Positions 1-11,882 of a stretch of 64,000 nt of DNA are shown one piece after another. Source of the stretch: Boswellia sacra (Eukaryota > Streptophyta > Magnoliopsida > Sapindales > Burseraceae); contig SNVD02010475.1 in the NCBI GenBank assembly GCA_013180625.2, positions 310,001 to 374,000 on the forward strand. The letters are read 5' to 3'. Each line of letters starts with the position of its first letter. Position 1 is the first letter of the stretch. A program made the translations under genes and the position numbers. Below the pieces are notes generated by a model, which made no database searches, had not been told where the DNA came from, and saw only the letters and a list, made by a program, of their open reading frames with translations.

Positions 1-700
1 TTATCTTTTGGGTTGAAGTAAACACATTACAATTCCTTCTAAATGCTATCTCTATCATTTAATCCAACAATATTTCGTTATTTTATTGTACAAGTTCCTT
101 TTGATTTTTTTCTTCTTCTACAAAGAATAAGTTGTGCGGGGCATGGGAGATTCCGAGCAAAAAGGCTTTGCTTAGGTGCTTATCTTTGAAGTGTTTTTGG
201 TATGACTCCATGGCCTTACAAAGATGAGACATATTAATTGTTATGAAACCAAGAGAGTAATAGAGAAATAAGAACAATCAAGTAATAATAATACAAGGAT
301 TTTTACTTGGAAAACTCCAAAACTGGAGAAAAACAGGGGTTGTCAAAGACACAATTCACTATATAAAAAATATTTCAATCATATAGACTTTGAACTCACT
401 CCCAATAACCTTTCCAAAAGACCCCTGATACACCCTATCTTTACCAAGTGTGAGCAGGGCTCTCATCCCTCTCTAAGCGTTTGCAACTTCAGCACTATTT
501 TTCTCATAAGTTCTTTTCAGAGACTTAAAGGGTCGTACAGGTTAGGTCACAGAGACAAGACCTGCAGAATGATTGGAGTTACCACTTGGGTAAACGACGG
601 GAAAATTGGATGATGGTAGTCGATTCCTTGTTTATTTGGACCTAACTACTCATTACCTCTTCAGAGTTGGGGTTGAGAAGTTAGGTACTGGTTACACACC
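1..700. other. Noncoding stretch with gypsy-like leader relic
   Basis: I recognise no gene. A short minus-strand frame (277-83, with SHLCKAMESYQKHF) looks codon-like but matches nothing I know. The part from about 500 to 690 resembles 23780-23965 and includes ACAAGACCTGCAGAATG and TTGGAGTTACCACTTGGG, as seen in leaders of plant gypsy elements. Confidence 0.4.
500..690 (+). repeat. Gypsy-type leader fragment, copy 1
   Basis: Shares GAGACTTAA, a GGAGT[TC][AG]CCAC core and a TT..GAAGTTAGGTAC ending with 23780-23965. It is a repeat family; the gypsy assignment is inference. Confidence 0.5.
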
Positions 701-760
701 AACACCCCCTTACCCCCACCCCCAACACCCAACAACCCCTCCACCCACCCCCCTACACCA
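701..760. repeat. C-rich tract, G-quadruplex-forming on the minus strand
   Basis: C runs at 705-709, 713-717, 719-723, 728-730, 736-739 and 748-753 with short loops satisfy the G3+ loop rule several times over on the minus strand. Confidence 0.8.
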
Positions 761-2304
761 ACAACAACCCAATCATCTGGATTAATTACTAATCATCCAC
801 TAATTGGCAACATAATTAACTACTAAATGTGCTAAATTAAATGACTAATCAATTATGAATTAATGACTAATTATCATGCATAATTAACGACTAATTATTT
901 ACTACTAATCCTTAACTAACATGGCAATTAACTACTACTAATCCTAAACTAAACATGACATAATTAAACTACTTTCATGTATTTTTCTCTGTCTATAAGA
1001 GACTAATTATTGATTGGAAGAATCTCACTTGTTATGCCAGTTATAGGTTCAAATTGATTACTCAGGAGGGGACAAGTACTTGAAGGTCAGGATTTTCATT
1101 AAAGGAATTGAAATTATGTGTTTAGTTTTGTTGAAACTGCACTTATATTAATGAAATTAAAATTGATTTTATTGATCAGTGTTTTTATTATCATTTTTTA
1201 ATAAGTGCATAATTTTATAATAAATATAAGTGTAAGCATTCTGGGTTTTTGGAATCAAATATTGTAAATTTATTATTCTTGTTATGTAATATAAGATATG
1301 AGGTATTGTATGGTATATTGTACTAAGATCTGAATTTTTAGGAAATATCATTAATTTTATAGTTTAGTATTTTAGTTTCACCTACTGTATACACTTGGGT
1401 ATGCTGATTTATCAAGATTTCCAATTGGCCATTATCAGTGAGTTTCGATTCCTTTTTTTTAAAAAAAAAGATTATATGTGGCCTCTTCACAACTATCACG
1501 TTGTGTTTTTTTTGATGTATTTTAATTCATGTTGAATTGGCTTACTATTTTCAGATCCCATATGAGCTAGGTAGAACTAATGTTAGTTCATTTGCTTGTA
1601 TTCAATTTTTAATTGTTTTAATTTGTTAATGGTACTTGTGGATTCTCATGTGATTCATCTTTACTTGTTCTTTTGTGAAAATCATGTTTGTAGTTTTATC
1701 TTGCTACTCACTGTCTTGAGTTTTCAACCCTAATCAATTAGCCTTTTTGCATGGGAAGGAGAAATTAGTGAATTTTATGTTTGCTTTGTTATTTTATTTT
1801 AACTTTTTAAAATTCACATATAGTGTTCTATTTTAAATTTATTTATGGGTTTTGGATTCATTCATTTTGTTGAAATTCAACATTTTAAACGCTTGCTCTA
1901 TTTTAGGCAAGAGATGACCATGGATAGTACTCCCACTATATGGACCACCGCCTGGAACTGGAAATCATGCCTAGCCAAGGGTGTTGCAACTGAACCAGAC
2001 TCTACATTTTTCAGGTGACTTGTTTATCAGCTCACTTTAGGAAAACTTTGTTGCTCTTTTATGACCTAGCTACGATGCGTGCCTTTTGAGTTTGTAGAGA
2101 TCTCCTTAAGATTGAGTTTCCAGAATTGAAGTGCAACTCATTATAATATAAATTTGCTATGCCTGAATCATACTTTCAGCTCTAAGAAACTACCTCAATA
2201 TTACTTTTATTAATAAATTGTTAAAGCACTTGTGTTTGAATGCTGTGTCTCCTAAACATCGAACCCTTGCAACTGTCTTTAAATTTTTTTTTTATATTTA
2301 TATA
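761..2304. other. Noncoding AT-rich stretch
   Basis: The first part is rich in short ACTAATTA-like words (770-970). The remainder is plain AT-rich sequence. I see no gene or intact element. Confidence 0.5.
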
Positions 2305-3428
2305 TGAGAGTTCTGGAAGTATACAGTTATAAGAAATATAACAGTAAACTGTAAAGTAAATCGATACAAGAGGATTTTACGTAGTTCGGTTATAAAACCT
2401 ACGTCCACGGATAGTTATAGAGATGCAATTCACTAAGTTATTGTTTGTACAATCTTTAGGATCTTTTACAGTGCTGACTCACCCTCACACACTGACCTAA
2501 TCTTTGAAAAACAAAATCTTCGCAAAGATCTTAAACTCTAGTGACACTGCTCACTCTCTGTCGCAGATAATTTAACAACACACTGTTAAGTTATACATAA
2601 CACACAAGGTCTAACATTGAATTACATAAACACTTAACCCGCAAGTTATCTCAAGTGTCTAGTAAGTCACACAGACTCAATCAACAGCTCATGTACGATT
2701 TCTACCACTTATACATGAATCAAAAGACTCAAAGAATCAAATTAAAGAAGCATCCCAATTTGCGTTGAAGCTCTTCTATCAATTCATGGAATGTCAAAAT
2801 CAAGACTCTCTAAAAAACACAACCAAATTAGCTAACTCGCCAATCTGTCTTCTACGTGATCAGCCCCCAGTTATAACATGGTATATATGTGAGAGGCCTG
2901 GACGAAATCTCCTAGAAATCTTGTAAAAGATCTAAGTCAAAATTATATTAGGACTAGGAGAAATAAAATAGAAAGTGATATAATTAAACTCCTAAAGAAA
3001 TTAGGATAAATAAATATTCTCCTATTCTAATTAGGATACAAAATACTATATCCTAATCTAAAAAGATATTTATTATAAATCAAATACTTCCTAAAATATA
3101 ATTCTAGAAACAGTAAAATAATAATCAAAATAACATTCTTGTTTTGTCACAAGTTGATCAAAATATAACATGTGCGTGACACATGCATGTTGATAAAAAT
3201 TCTCGTCACCAACATTCTCGGTACAAGTGCTCGACACACACCACTCGACACTCGAAATTGATACTCAACACTCAACAAGTTTGACATAACAGTCTCGACA
3301 TGCGACACAATCGTGACACTCGACAAAATCTCGACACTCGACAAGAGCTCGACACTCACACTCAACACAACCAACTCGACACAACAACTCGACACATCTC
3401 GACATGCGACATAATCTTGATACCAACA
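2305..3428 (-). mobile_element. Solo LTR (1.12 kb)
   Basis: The unit begins TGAGAGTTC and ends ATACCAACA, with the exact five-base repeat ATATA on both sides (2300-2304 and 3429-3433). No internal region or second LTR is present, so it is a solo LTR left by LTR-LTR recombination. On the minus strand it begins TGTTGG, the usual copia LTR start, which suggests that orientation. A stretch at about 2374-2412 contains TACGTAGTTCGG...CTACGTCCACGG, seen in many plant copia LTRs. Confidence 0.88.
3225..3418. repeat. Degenerate CTCGACA repeat array within the solo LTR
   Basis: Many variants of CTCGACAC and CTCAACAC follow each other at irregular spacing. The long open frame across it on the minus strand is a by-product of the repeat. 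Confidence 0.85.
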
Positions 3429-3433
3429 ATATA

Positions 3434-4489
3434 TGATGTGTAAATTTCCATGGGGAGGTAGATAATCATACTAATTTCTTTGCAAAAGAGTCCATGTAGA
3501 AAAAGCTGAAAGGTAATGGTTTGAGACAGCTAAAGAGCGAGAGTATTAAAGATTTTGATATGATTCTGTTGTAATAAAATCCATTAGAGTAACACTCCAA
3601 CTCTAGTCATAACCTTCATCTATCAATCTTCTTTAACTTTCTCTCTTTAGTGTTAGTCTCTGTGACGACTAAAAAATTTAGAGGAATAGAATTAGCATAT
3701 GATCTATTAAAGTTGAAGGCAGCAAAGCAACATAACTAGGTTTCAAATACCTTCAGTTATTTTGTGATTTCTTTCATTTGTTAATGGTACTTGTGGATTT
3801 TCTAATATGGGTTTTAAATTTCTTATTGGAACACTTTCCATTCATTATATTTCATATAATTGGGTACCACTTAGTCACATCAAATGATTAATGTAAGCTG
3901 CTTGTATTGGAAAGAATGCCTATGTTCACTCCATATGTTATTCCATTTAAAAGATCTTTCAAGAATTTTATATGCATTTATCACTTTAATTTTTTTTATT
4001 TGCCAGTATGCAATTAAGTTTTATCATTCTTTTTTATAATCTTTGAGGACATCTAAGTGTATACAAGAAATTAGACTTACTATTGCTTCTTATCCAAAAT
4101 ATTCACTTGGCTTAGATTAGAAGTTTTCATAATAAATGCCATATGAGTAGTAGAAGGACACGATTAAAGATTTTGTAATTCTGAGTCTTTGTGTTTCCAA
4201 TGTGGAAAAATTCCTCAATCTATTTATTCCATGTACTGGATAGTTTCTTCATTCTCCAAACTTGCTTTCAACTAGTTACAAGCAAATTACTTGAGAATTA
4301 TGAAAGTTTAGATTATGATTAAGCTTAGAAATTTTGCGTTTTATATTTCAGATAGTTTTAAATAATTATTTTCACTAAAGGGTTAAAAAAATCAATTTTA
4401 CTTTAATCATAAAACATTACTAGCCTTTCTAAAAGATTTAATGTCTAAAACATCTTAATCAACCAAAATATGTATTTTTTAAAATATTT
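3434..4489. other. Noncoding AT-rich stretch
   Basis: No gene, LTR or terminal repeat was recognised. Confidence 0.5.
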
Positions 4490-4858
4490 TAATCGATCAT
4501 ACTTGCTGACTAAAAACAACCAAATATAGAAAAATTCAAAAATATGACTATTGTAATGAGCTATATTTGACGAAAAAGAGACAAATATGAGTCATAAAAT
4601 ACGACAAAAAGTGACAAATTTGAGTTCCTTAATGGCTATCTTTGACTGATATGTGACAAATATATCACATGAAGACAAAAACTGATAAATATAGATTTCA
4701 AATAAGCTCTTTCGAGAGAGCTATACTTGTCTCTTTTATGTGAGAAATATGATCAAGTACTTATTTGGCGGCATGACCGACCCCCAAATAAACTATATTT
4801 GGCAGTGCCATTGGTGGCACTTTCAAGACCGTCAAATATGAACATTTTTCTTGTAGTG
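4490..4858 (-). mobile_element. CACTA-type (En/Spm) transposon end, other end not found
   Basis: Read on the minus strand it begins CACTACAAGAAAAATG at 4858, the classic CACTA terminus. The following 350 bp repeats short words such as GACAAATAT and CTATATTTG, like subterminal repeats of that superfamily. No matching inverted terminus was found to the left, so it is a fragment. Confidence 0.7.
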
Positions 4859-5489
4859 CCATCAGATTTTGTTTTGATCTTTTAGACCTAACGAGATCCA
4901 ATTATACTTTTATTAGGAGGTAAAGGTACGAGATCCTAACAATCTTATATAAAGTAGAAAGTTCCTCAGCCATAGCAGGATCAAAAACTGTCTCTCTTCA
5001 TATATAAAGGCTCATAATAACTATGAATAAAAACTAAAAAAAGATGTAAATGAACTCAAATAACAAGAACAAACAAAACCTGGTAATTTAGTAGACTTAC
5101 GAGTACGTTGAGGATAACGAGGAAGAAGCTGAGGATCCACATTCTCATGAGGTGCTTGAGTAGCCATAGGAAGATAGGACATACAGGATCATCATAAGTC
5201 AAAATACTTGTATCTGTAACTTTTGGAACTGGAGAGGAAAAACTATCTTCATCACTGGGAAAAAAAGGATCAATAGAATGATATCAAACTTAGCTAGGTT
5301 ATGAGAATTAACAGGAATAGAAAAGAAAGATTAAAAAAAAAACATGACAATATATATATAATTTCTCGGCAACTGGACTAAAACAATGATATCCTTTTTG
5401 ATCTTCACCATATCCTAGAAAGACTCAAATAGCAGAACATGAATATAACTTACTATGCTCAACTTGAGGTCGAAGGACAAAACAAGTAA

Positions 5490-6200
5490 AACAAAAAACT
5501 CTTAAAGAAGAATAGTCGAGAGCATTTTGATACAACTTTTCAAAGGATGAAAGACTTGAAGTGTGAGAGGAGGGAATCATATTAATTCAATGAATAGCAG
5601 TAAGAACTGTTTTCCCTAAAATTCGATAGGAACATAGGCCAACAGTAACAAAGAAGGAGCAACCTCAACTATATGCCTATGTTTCCTTTCAGTAACTAAA
5701 TTTTCTTCTAGAGTATCAGTACAAGAAGTTTGGTGAATAATTCCATCTAAGGTAAGCAATTCTAAAAATTTAATAGAAGTATATTCACCACCCAATCACA
5801 TCTAAAACACTTAATAATCGTAGAATTTTGGGTTTTGAGAAGAGCTCAAAAGGCAAGATAAGTATTAAAAAAAATCAGAACAATATTTCATAAGATAAAC
5901 CCAACAAGAACGCATATAATCATCAATGAAGGAGACATAACATTGAGACCCTCTTTTTGTAGCAATAGGAGAAAGTCCCCAAATATCAGAATGAATTAAA
6001 TCAAATGGTGTACAAGAAAAGGAACACTTCTATTAAAAGGCAAGGTAGAAATTTTTTCTAGCTTACAACCATTATAATAAAAAATATTATGAGTTTGCAA
6101 ATTTCCTAATGCTTTTGTAAAGGCTGAGTATCTTAAAAGATATGCTGAAACATGACCTAAATGAGAATATCATAAATAAAAACTAGAAAAAAGAAAAAGA
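5490..6200 (-). pseudogene. Copia pre-integrase and integrase remnant
   Basis: In reading order the minus strand shows a GHVSAYLLRYS segment (about 6160), DLIHSDIWGL and YVSFIDDYMRSCWVY (about 6000-5890), EYTSIKFLELL (about 5780) and TERKHRHIVEVA (about 5690). These are the HHCC lead and the catalytic core of copia integrase, with the expected Asp and Glu region. At least four stops interrupt it. Confidence 0.88.
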
Positions 6201-6699
6201 AAAAACAGAAAGAGGACAAGTCAACACTAGAAATAGTAACAACTGGTATTTTTAGCTAACCCAAAATATATAGTCCTCCCTGCCTATGGCTCATCCCAAT
6301 TAGCCTATGGGATTATGGATCTTGTACATGACAAGAAGTAAAGGAAAATCAGATTAAATAGCTAGATCCGCATATTTAACTAACAAATACAAGATACAAT
6401 GTAAGATTAGGAATATGATAAACACTAGAAAGCAATACATAAGGTGTAACAACATAATCAAAACCTGCTAATGACATTAGGGGTGTCATCAACAGCCATG
6501 ATAGATACAAATGATGTAGTACATATAGAAGTAAAAGATGATAAATTAGGGGACATATGATGAGAGGCTCTAGAGTCTAAGACTCATATAAAAGAAGGCA
6601 TACTTAAAGAACTAGAAGATAACAAACCTATAGAAGATAAGGCAGACATAGCTATAGTTATGTGGCAAGAAATTTTTGAAATATGACTCCAAATTTGAA

Positions 6700-7560
6700 T
6701 GAATCTGATGGTCATATAATTGCTTCAGTATTAGGTTATGGAGGCTTATAGACTGATTGTTGCACCTGATTTCCCAATTTCAATTGATGAGACTGTTATT
6801 GTACTCTGTTCACCAATCTGGGATATTGAGCTTTTGGCCTTTTTACCTACGAAAGCTAGATTCATCCACTTTAGCCCTTAAGTAGGGCTTTTGTTAAAAT
6901 TTGTAAAGTGGTCTAGGAGGCACTGCTGACATAGATAGAGTAAGTGGTTGAAGAATTCCATTTCCTGCCTGAGATTTAAGATGAATCTCCTTAGCCAACA
7001 ATTCACTAACCACTGAATCAACATAGAGAAGTGGGTTATAATGTAGAATTGACCCACAAGGTCCACAAAAGGCCATAAAAAATTGAACCAAACATTGCTT
7101 CTTTCTGCAAGCAATATATAATGTAAACACTTGTAGCTCTACGGATTCCGTGAGAGCCTACGGGTCCCACATATCAGACATTATAGTATAAAGTTCCTGA
7201 GAACTCAAACTTTTCTGTTCAAGGGCCTAAATATCAAATTCTAACTGATATTATTTTGCAAATTTAGATTTTGTGTACAATCTTGCCAAACGTTCCTAAA
7301 CCTCTTTGGCTATTTCATACTTTGCCAACAATGTACCTATCGAATGTTCAATAGAGCTGTTAACCTAAGTGATAATTTTTGAATTGTTTGCTTCCCTAAT
7401 ATCTAATTGCTTTGCATATTTTTAAGATTTTTCATCATTGGGTTTACCCAAAGTGCCAGTAACCCCACATCGTTTTGCCCTTTAGAAAATTTTTCATTAC
7501 ATAACTCTAATACGAATAATTTTTCCCATTCAATCTTACACTAATATATAATCGTCTCTT
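6700..7560 (-). pseudogene. Copia gag remnant
   Basis: Residues NPLLYVDSVVSELLAKEI (about 7040-6980) are typical of the UBN2-type gag, between the capsid and zinc-knuckle parts. Frames are broken repeatedly. Confidence 0.75.
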
Positions 7561-7720
7561 TCACCAGGCATGACAAATAAAGAAAACAAATAACCACCAA
7601 AAAAAGAAAGTTCCAAACTATAATCAAAATAAAGAGAAAGTCAAGTACCAGAACCAAACAAAAGTAAATAGTATAATTAAGATGCTCATCGATATTATAC
7701 AATCAAATGAAAGTTCACCA

Positions 7721-7731
7721 CTCTGATATCA
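7721..7731 (-). promoter_or_regulatory. Primer-binding site of the truncated copia element
   Basis: The minus strand reads TGATATCAGAG, one change from the usual TGGTATCAGAG, next to the LTR. Confidence 0.75.
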
Positions 7732-7733
7732 TT

Positions 7734-7987
7734 TGAAGAATATTCAATGCAAAAAAAGAGTCAAAGGAGAAGACAAAAGGAGGCTAGGGTTTCACATTAT
7801 TCAATAATAATAAAGGTGTTCTTATAAAGGACTTATATAAGAGCAACACAAAAATACTAATACAGCCTTACTCTGGGCCAATGTACCACTCATGCAACAA
7901 ATTGAAGAAATAAAATTATGTCACCCCTATACCTCTTAATATTCTATGTTTAACTTTCCAAGCCAAAGTAATAGGAGGTAAATATCA
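7734..7987 (-). repeat. 5' LTR of the truncated copia element
   Basis: The right-hand boundary at 7734 is supported by the primer-binding site beside it. The outer boundary at 7987 is chosen from a TG/CA end and is less sure. Confidence 0.65.
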
Positions 7988-8449
7988 GGTGTTGTAGAGA
8001 TATTATAATATTATGCATTTTGCTCCCATATTTATCACATTTACCAATTGGCTATGGCTAGTGTGTTTTTTAGTATATTTTTCATTTTATATTTTGATAA
8101 TTTTTTATCATTTATTTTCTTTCCTTTACAACTTTTATTGTATTGCTTTTAATTTTAAAAACTTACTTTTTTGTTTAGCAGTCATGGTTTCTCATTTTTT
8201 ATAGCTTTCAATTTTTCATTTAATAGTAAAAGAAAATTTTCACTTTTAAATTATTCTCTTTTTATCATTACTTACTCTCATCAATATACAAAATCTTTAT
8301 ATTTGAGTAACAACTTGTTGAGATTTAATTAAAAAAATTCCATAAAATAAAGAAGTTTTAAATTTTTTGGACATTTTAAAAATTTGATATTCTTATTTCT
8401 ATTATTATGTTATTGTTTTATATTTGTAACTTTAGTCTTGTTAATCTCA
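7988..8449. other. AT-rich spacer before the viral locus
   Basis: Very T-rich, with a short plus-strand frame (8013-8204) made of F, L, I and Y that I treat as composition, not a gene. Confidence 0.5.
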
Positions 8450-8499
8450 ACATCTTAAGAAACATATGAAGTAGAATGAGAAAACTTCTCTTGCGAAGT

Positions 8500-10796
8500 A
8501 CTACAACAAGAAGCCATAAGAATTTGGATGTTCGCATCAATCTCTTGTAATTGCAAAAGAGAAAAGAATTCTAAGAAGAAATTTTCAAAGCCTTGGAAAT
8601 ATCACAAAAGTTCCAAATATCTTTTTGTCAAGAAACAACGGTTTCCAAAGCAATTTGGTAGTTGTTTTATTTGCGAAAAAAAGAGACATTTTGCCAAGTA
8701 ATGCAGAAAGAAGAAAAAGGCTCATGTACGACTTCTTCAACTTATTAATCAACAAGATTTTTTAGATGATTGGTATTATTGGTTAGAAGATCCAGAAGAT
8801 GCCTTATTGTCACTTGAAGTTTAGCTAGATGATACAGAAGAAGATACAGGCACTGAATTTGAAGTCATCATGAACATTCCTTGTGAGGTACCTATTGATC
8901 TTACTATATAATCTTAACTAATTTTTTGTCCTCATGTGAACATGATAATTCAAATTTCTGATCAAGAATAGGTTGCTATCTCTGTACTTATTGATACAGG
9001 AGCAATTTTCTCTATCATTCATAGCAACTATCTTCCAAAATCTTTATTCATTCCTCTAGCAGTTAAGTTTCTAACTGCTAGTAGAGATTTATTTCAAAGC
9101 AGCAAATGCACTAGAGCTATCAATCTTTCATTCCTCTAGCAGTTAGAGATTTATTTCAAAGTAGCAAATGCACTAGAGCTATCAATCTCTTGCCATTTGA
9201 TAAAAGGCATAGTTTTTTTTTTTTTGTATTTGATCAATCAAGAGAAGATTTGTTGCTTGGAATGGATTTTCTCAGTATTCTCTCTCTATTCACATTGCAC
9301 CTTGAAGGATTTGCTTTCACTATCTTTAATCCTATCATTTAGAACTCTCATTCTTGTCTCATTCCATGATAGAAAAATACTCCATTTCCAGGAAGGGTGA
9401 AAATGTCAAATCTTTAACCAAACAAAATTTTGAAATAGAGCACAAAGAACTTTCTGAATGTTGTGGTGATGTGCCAAATAAGTTTTGGTCACGAGAACAA
9501 TATTTTGTTTCTCTCCCATACAAAGATAATTGGGAAATGCCTCATCAGACAATTTCTTATCCTGGATTGCCACATGATAAAGATCTATGCAAAGAAGAGA
9601 TCTCTAAACTTCTCAAAATAGCTCTCATTAGACCTTCAAAGTTTGAATGGGCAAGTCAAGCTTTCTATGTCAACAATAGAGCTGAGTGATTTGTGGAAAG
9701 AAAAGATTTTGTACTAACTATCGAAAGCTCAATAACTATTTGTGAGAGATTCGGTATCTTATTCCAAAAAAGATTTGTCTTTCAAAGAGAATGGCGACGT
9801 CAAAGCTATATTCAAAGTTCGACATAAAGTCAAAATTTTGGTAAGTTAGAGTCAAAGAAGAAGATCAATACAAAACAGCTTTTATAGTGCCATATGGACA
9901 TTATGAGTGGAACATCATACCTTTTGGTCTCAAGACTCCTTCAAAATACCAACATCGAATGGATGATGTGTATAAAGATGTAATTAAATTTTGTCTTTTA
10001 TACATTGATGACGTCCTTATTTTCAGCATTAATAAAGAAGATCATATCAAGTATCTCAAACAGTTCAAAGATTTAACTTTTGAACATGACTTGGTATTAT
10101 CTGAAAGAAAGATGCAGATTGGAATCTTAGAAGTAGATTTCCTTGGATTGCACATTAAAGACGGCTATACTACACTAATGCCATATATTGCTGAAAAGGT
10201 GTTCTTGTTCCCTGATAAATTGACAAGCAGAAAGATGATTCAACAATTTTTAGGAATTATTAATTATGCAGGAGATTACATGAAGAATCTTTCCATATAT
10301 ACAAGTAAGATCTCCGGGCATATAAAAAGGGTGCAGTTGCATGGTTAGATGAAGCCATTTCAAGCAGTGATTGATTTAACCACCTTTGAAGATTTCTGAC
10401 AAAGGCTAGCTCATCTTACAAACAAATGCAAGTGACAAATTTTGAGGAGCAGTGCTTCTTGAACAGGAAGGAGATTGTAGGCGTATTTGTGCCTATAAGT
10501 CTAGACAATTTTGAGACTCTCAGCAACACTATCTTTCATCTTAGAAAGAAGTTCTAGTAGTTATCAACGCAATCAAGAAATTTCAGTTCTATCTCTCTCT
10601 TGAAGAATTTATAGTAGAAACAGACTACAAATATTTTGAAGGATTGCTTAGACGAAGAGAAGTAGAAATTCCAGATCCTCAACTTGCGAGATGGTCTGAG
10701 TCTTTATTGAGATTCAAGTTCACTGCTCGTCACATCAAAGGAGAATCTAGCGTGGTAGCAAATTTTCTTTCCAGACCTATTCCCAAACCTATTTAG
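8500..10796 (+). pseudogene. Viral block A: coat C-end, protease, reverse transcriptase, RNase H (broken)
   Basis: In order: a Lys-rich segment; a zinc knuckle CFIC...H...C at 8663-8704 with a TAA just before its last Cys; an aspartic protease motif DTGA (DTG 8993-9001); the RT N-terminal part (9354-9689, ending FEWASQAFYVNNRAE); the RT palm from 9887 with YEWNIIPFGLK and YIDD at 10001-10012; and RNase H from about 10410 to TAG 10794-10796, ending FLSRP. The first RNase H Asp reads Asn (QTNASD). Frames change at least near 9350, 9690 and 10350. The 5' end is truncated inside the coat region. A tandem duplication lies in the protease part. Confidence 0.88.
9047..9187 (+). repeat. Tandem duplication inside viral block A protease
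   Basis: Copy 1 (9047-9127) and copy 2 (9128-9187) share TCATTCCTCTAGCAGTTA and AGAGATTTATTTCAAAG. Copy 2 lacks 17 bases that form the second arm of a hairpin in copy 1 (AGCAGTTA / TAACTGCT). Confidence 0.9.
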
Positions 10797-10805
10797 GTAA
10801 TATCC

Positions 10806-11476
10806 ATGGCGTTCAGTTCTTCTGAGCCTTATATGCTGGGTCAAGATGCTTTTGATAGAAGACAAGAAGGACTTAAAAATAGAAAACTTCCTTCTAGCTT
10901 TGAGAATTACAAAGGTAAAACCATTGTGGAAGAAAGCAATGATCCAAATGATTTTCAATAGTTCTGTTCAAACTTGCCTCCCAAAATCAAGATAGATATT
11001 AAAGATCGTGTGTTCTATGTCGGGATTATTAAGAAAAGTCTATCATAACATATGAAAGAATTCAGGATCTCTTAGATAAATGTATGATAAATCTTATTAT
11101 CAAAAGAAGAAAATTTCAATTGCTTTCGCCTTCACTAAACCTTGATCAAGTCTTTGAAACGGTCGACCAGATCTCTCTGGATTTTTATGTTGTCCATGAT
11201 AAAGATGCAATTCAAGAATATCAACATGATTATCATGAATGGCTTTGGAGACAAGGAAGGGCTAATGAAATTCAGAATCATTTGCCACCATAGGATCAAC
11301 TTAATGAAGATTGGGAAGATTGGCCACAATCGCATATGCCAGAAGAACCATTTGAAGACTATATACCTGAGATTCCTCCAGTTCACTAATATGATGATTT
11401 CTTGTCAGACTATGATACAAGTTAAAGCAAAAGCAAGATGGACCCTACCAGCGAAAGCATTGGTGAAGAGGAATAA
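10806..11476 (+). pseudogene. Viral block A: second reading frame (ORF2-like), broken
   Basis: The frame starts ATG 10806-10808 (MAFSSSEPYMLG), ten bases after the polyprotein stop, and can be followed to TAA 11474-11476 through several stops and frame changes. It contains LPSSFENYKGK, related to ENFKGEY in block B near 19005, and an acidic C-terminal half (EDWEDWP). I know no function; its position matches the second frame of florendoviruses. Confidence 0.65.
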
Positions 11477-11854
11477 GACGTGACTTGATGTAACATAAAG
11501 TAAAAGTAATACTATATGTGATGAGTCATGCTAGTGAGATGTCCAGTATAGTGATGTAATATTTTATGTATAATGATGATAGTATAAGTTATAAAGTAGA
11601 GTGATGTGACATAAAATATGGTGAGTCATGTAATAACGGTAAAGGAGATTCCTCAAAGATAAAGAATCATCCAAGCATAGTATCCTTGCATTATCTATAT
11701 AAAGGATGCTATAGCCTTGTATTAAGTGGAGTTGGATAGAGTTGGATGAATGTAAAATATATCCTTAGTGTGTAAACACTTATCCTCTCCAATATCAGAT
11801 CTTTGTTAGTGCCAGGTTAGGAAATACCTTGGTTTAGAGTTTGGCTTCTCAAAT
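11477..11854 (+). promoter_or_regulatory. Viral block A intergenic promoter region
   Basis: A TATA box (TATATAAA, 11696-11703) lies about 150 bp before the primer-binding site. Two TGAGTCA boxes (11522-11528, 11622-11628), exactly 100 bp apart, resemble GCN4-type bZIP sites. The end, from about 11815, carries GTTAGGAAATACCTTGG and GTTTGGCTTCTC, also present in blocks B and C. No long frame occurs here. Confidence 0.75.
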
Positions 11855-11872
11855 TGGTATCAGAGCCATGGC
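11855..11872 (+). promoter_or_regulatory. Viral primer-binding site (initiator-Met tRNA), intact
   Basis: TGGTATCAGAGCCATGGC matches the usual caulimovirid site for tRNA-Met priming. Its ATG (11868-11870) is also the start codon of the movement-protein frame. Confidence 0.92.
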
Positions 11873-11882
11873 AAATGTTAGT

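Larger units (their letters stand above)
5090..7987 (-). mobile_element. Truncated, decayed Ty1/copia element
   Basis: The 5' LTR (7734-7987), primer-binding site, gag and integrase are recognisable on the minus strand. The sequence stops in the spacer after integrase, near 5090. Reverse transcriptase, RNase H and the 3' LTR are absent. Stop codons are frequent throughout. It lies between the CACTA fragment and the viral locus. Confidence 0.85.

Noticed and set aside
3147..3395. 82-codon minus-strand frame
   Set aside because: It follows the CTCGACA repeat of a solo LTR; the Ser/Val-rich product reflects the repeat.
5090..7987. Intact copia element
   Set aside because: RT, RNase H and the 3' LTR could not be found down to 4860.
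8013..8204. Plus-strand frame resembling a membrane peptide
   Set aside because: It is T-rich DNA, which gives F, L, I and Y by composition; no start context or homolog is known.
8450..11872. Block A as a gypsy retrotransposon
   Set aside because: There is no integrase or LTR, and the promoter and primer site lie in an intergenic region of pararetroviral type.
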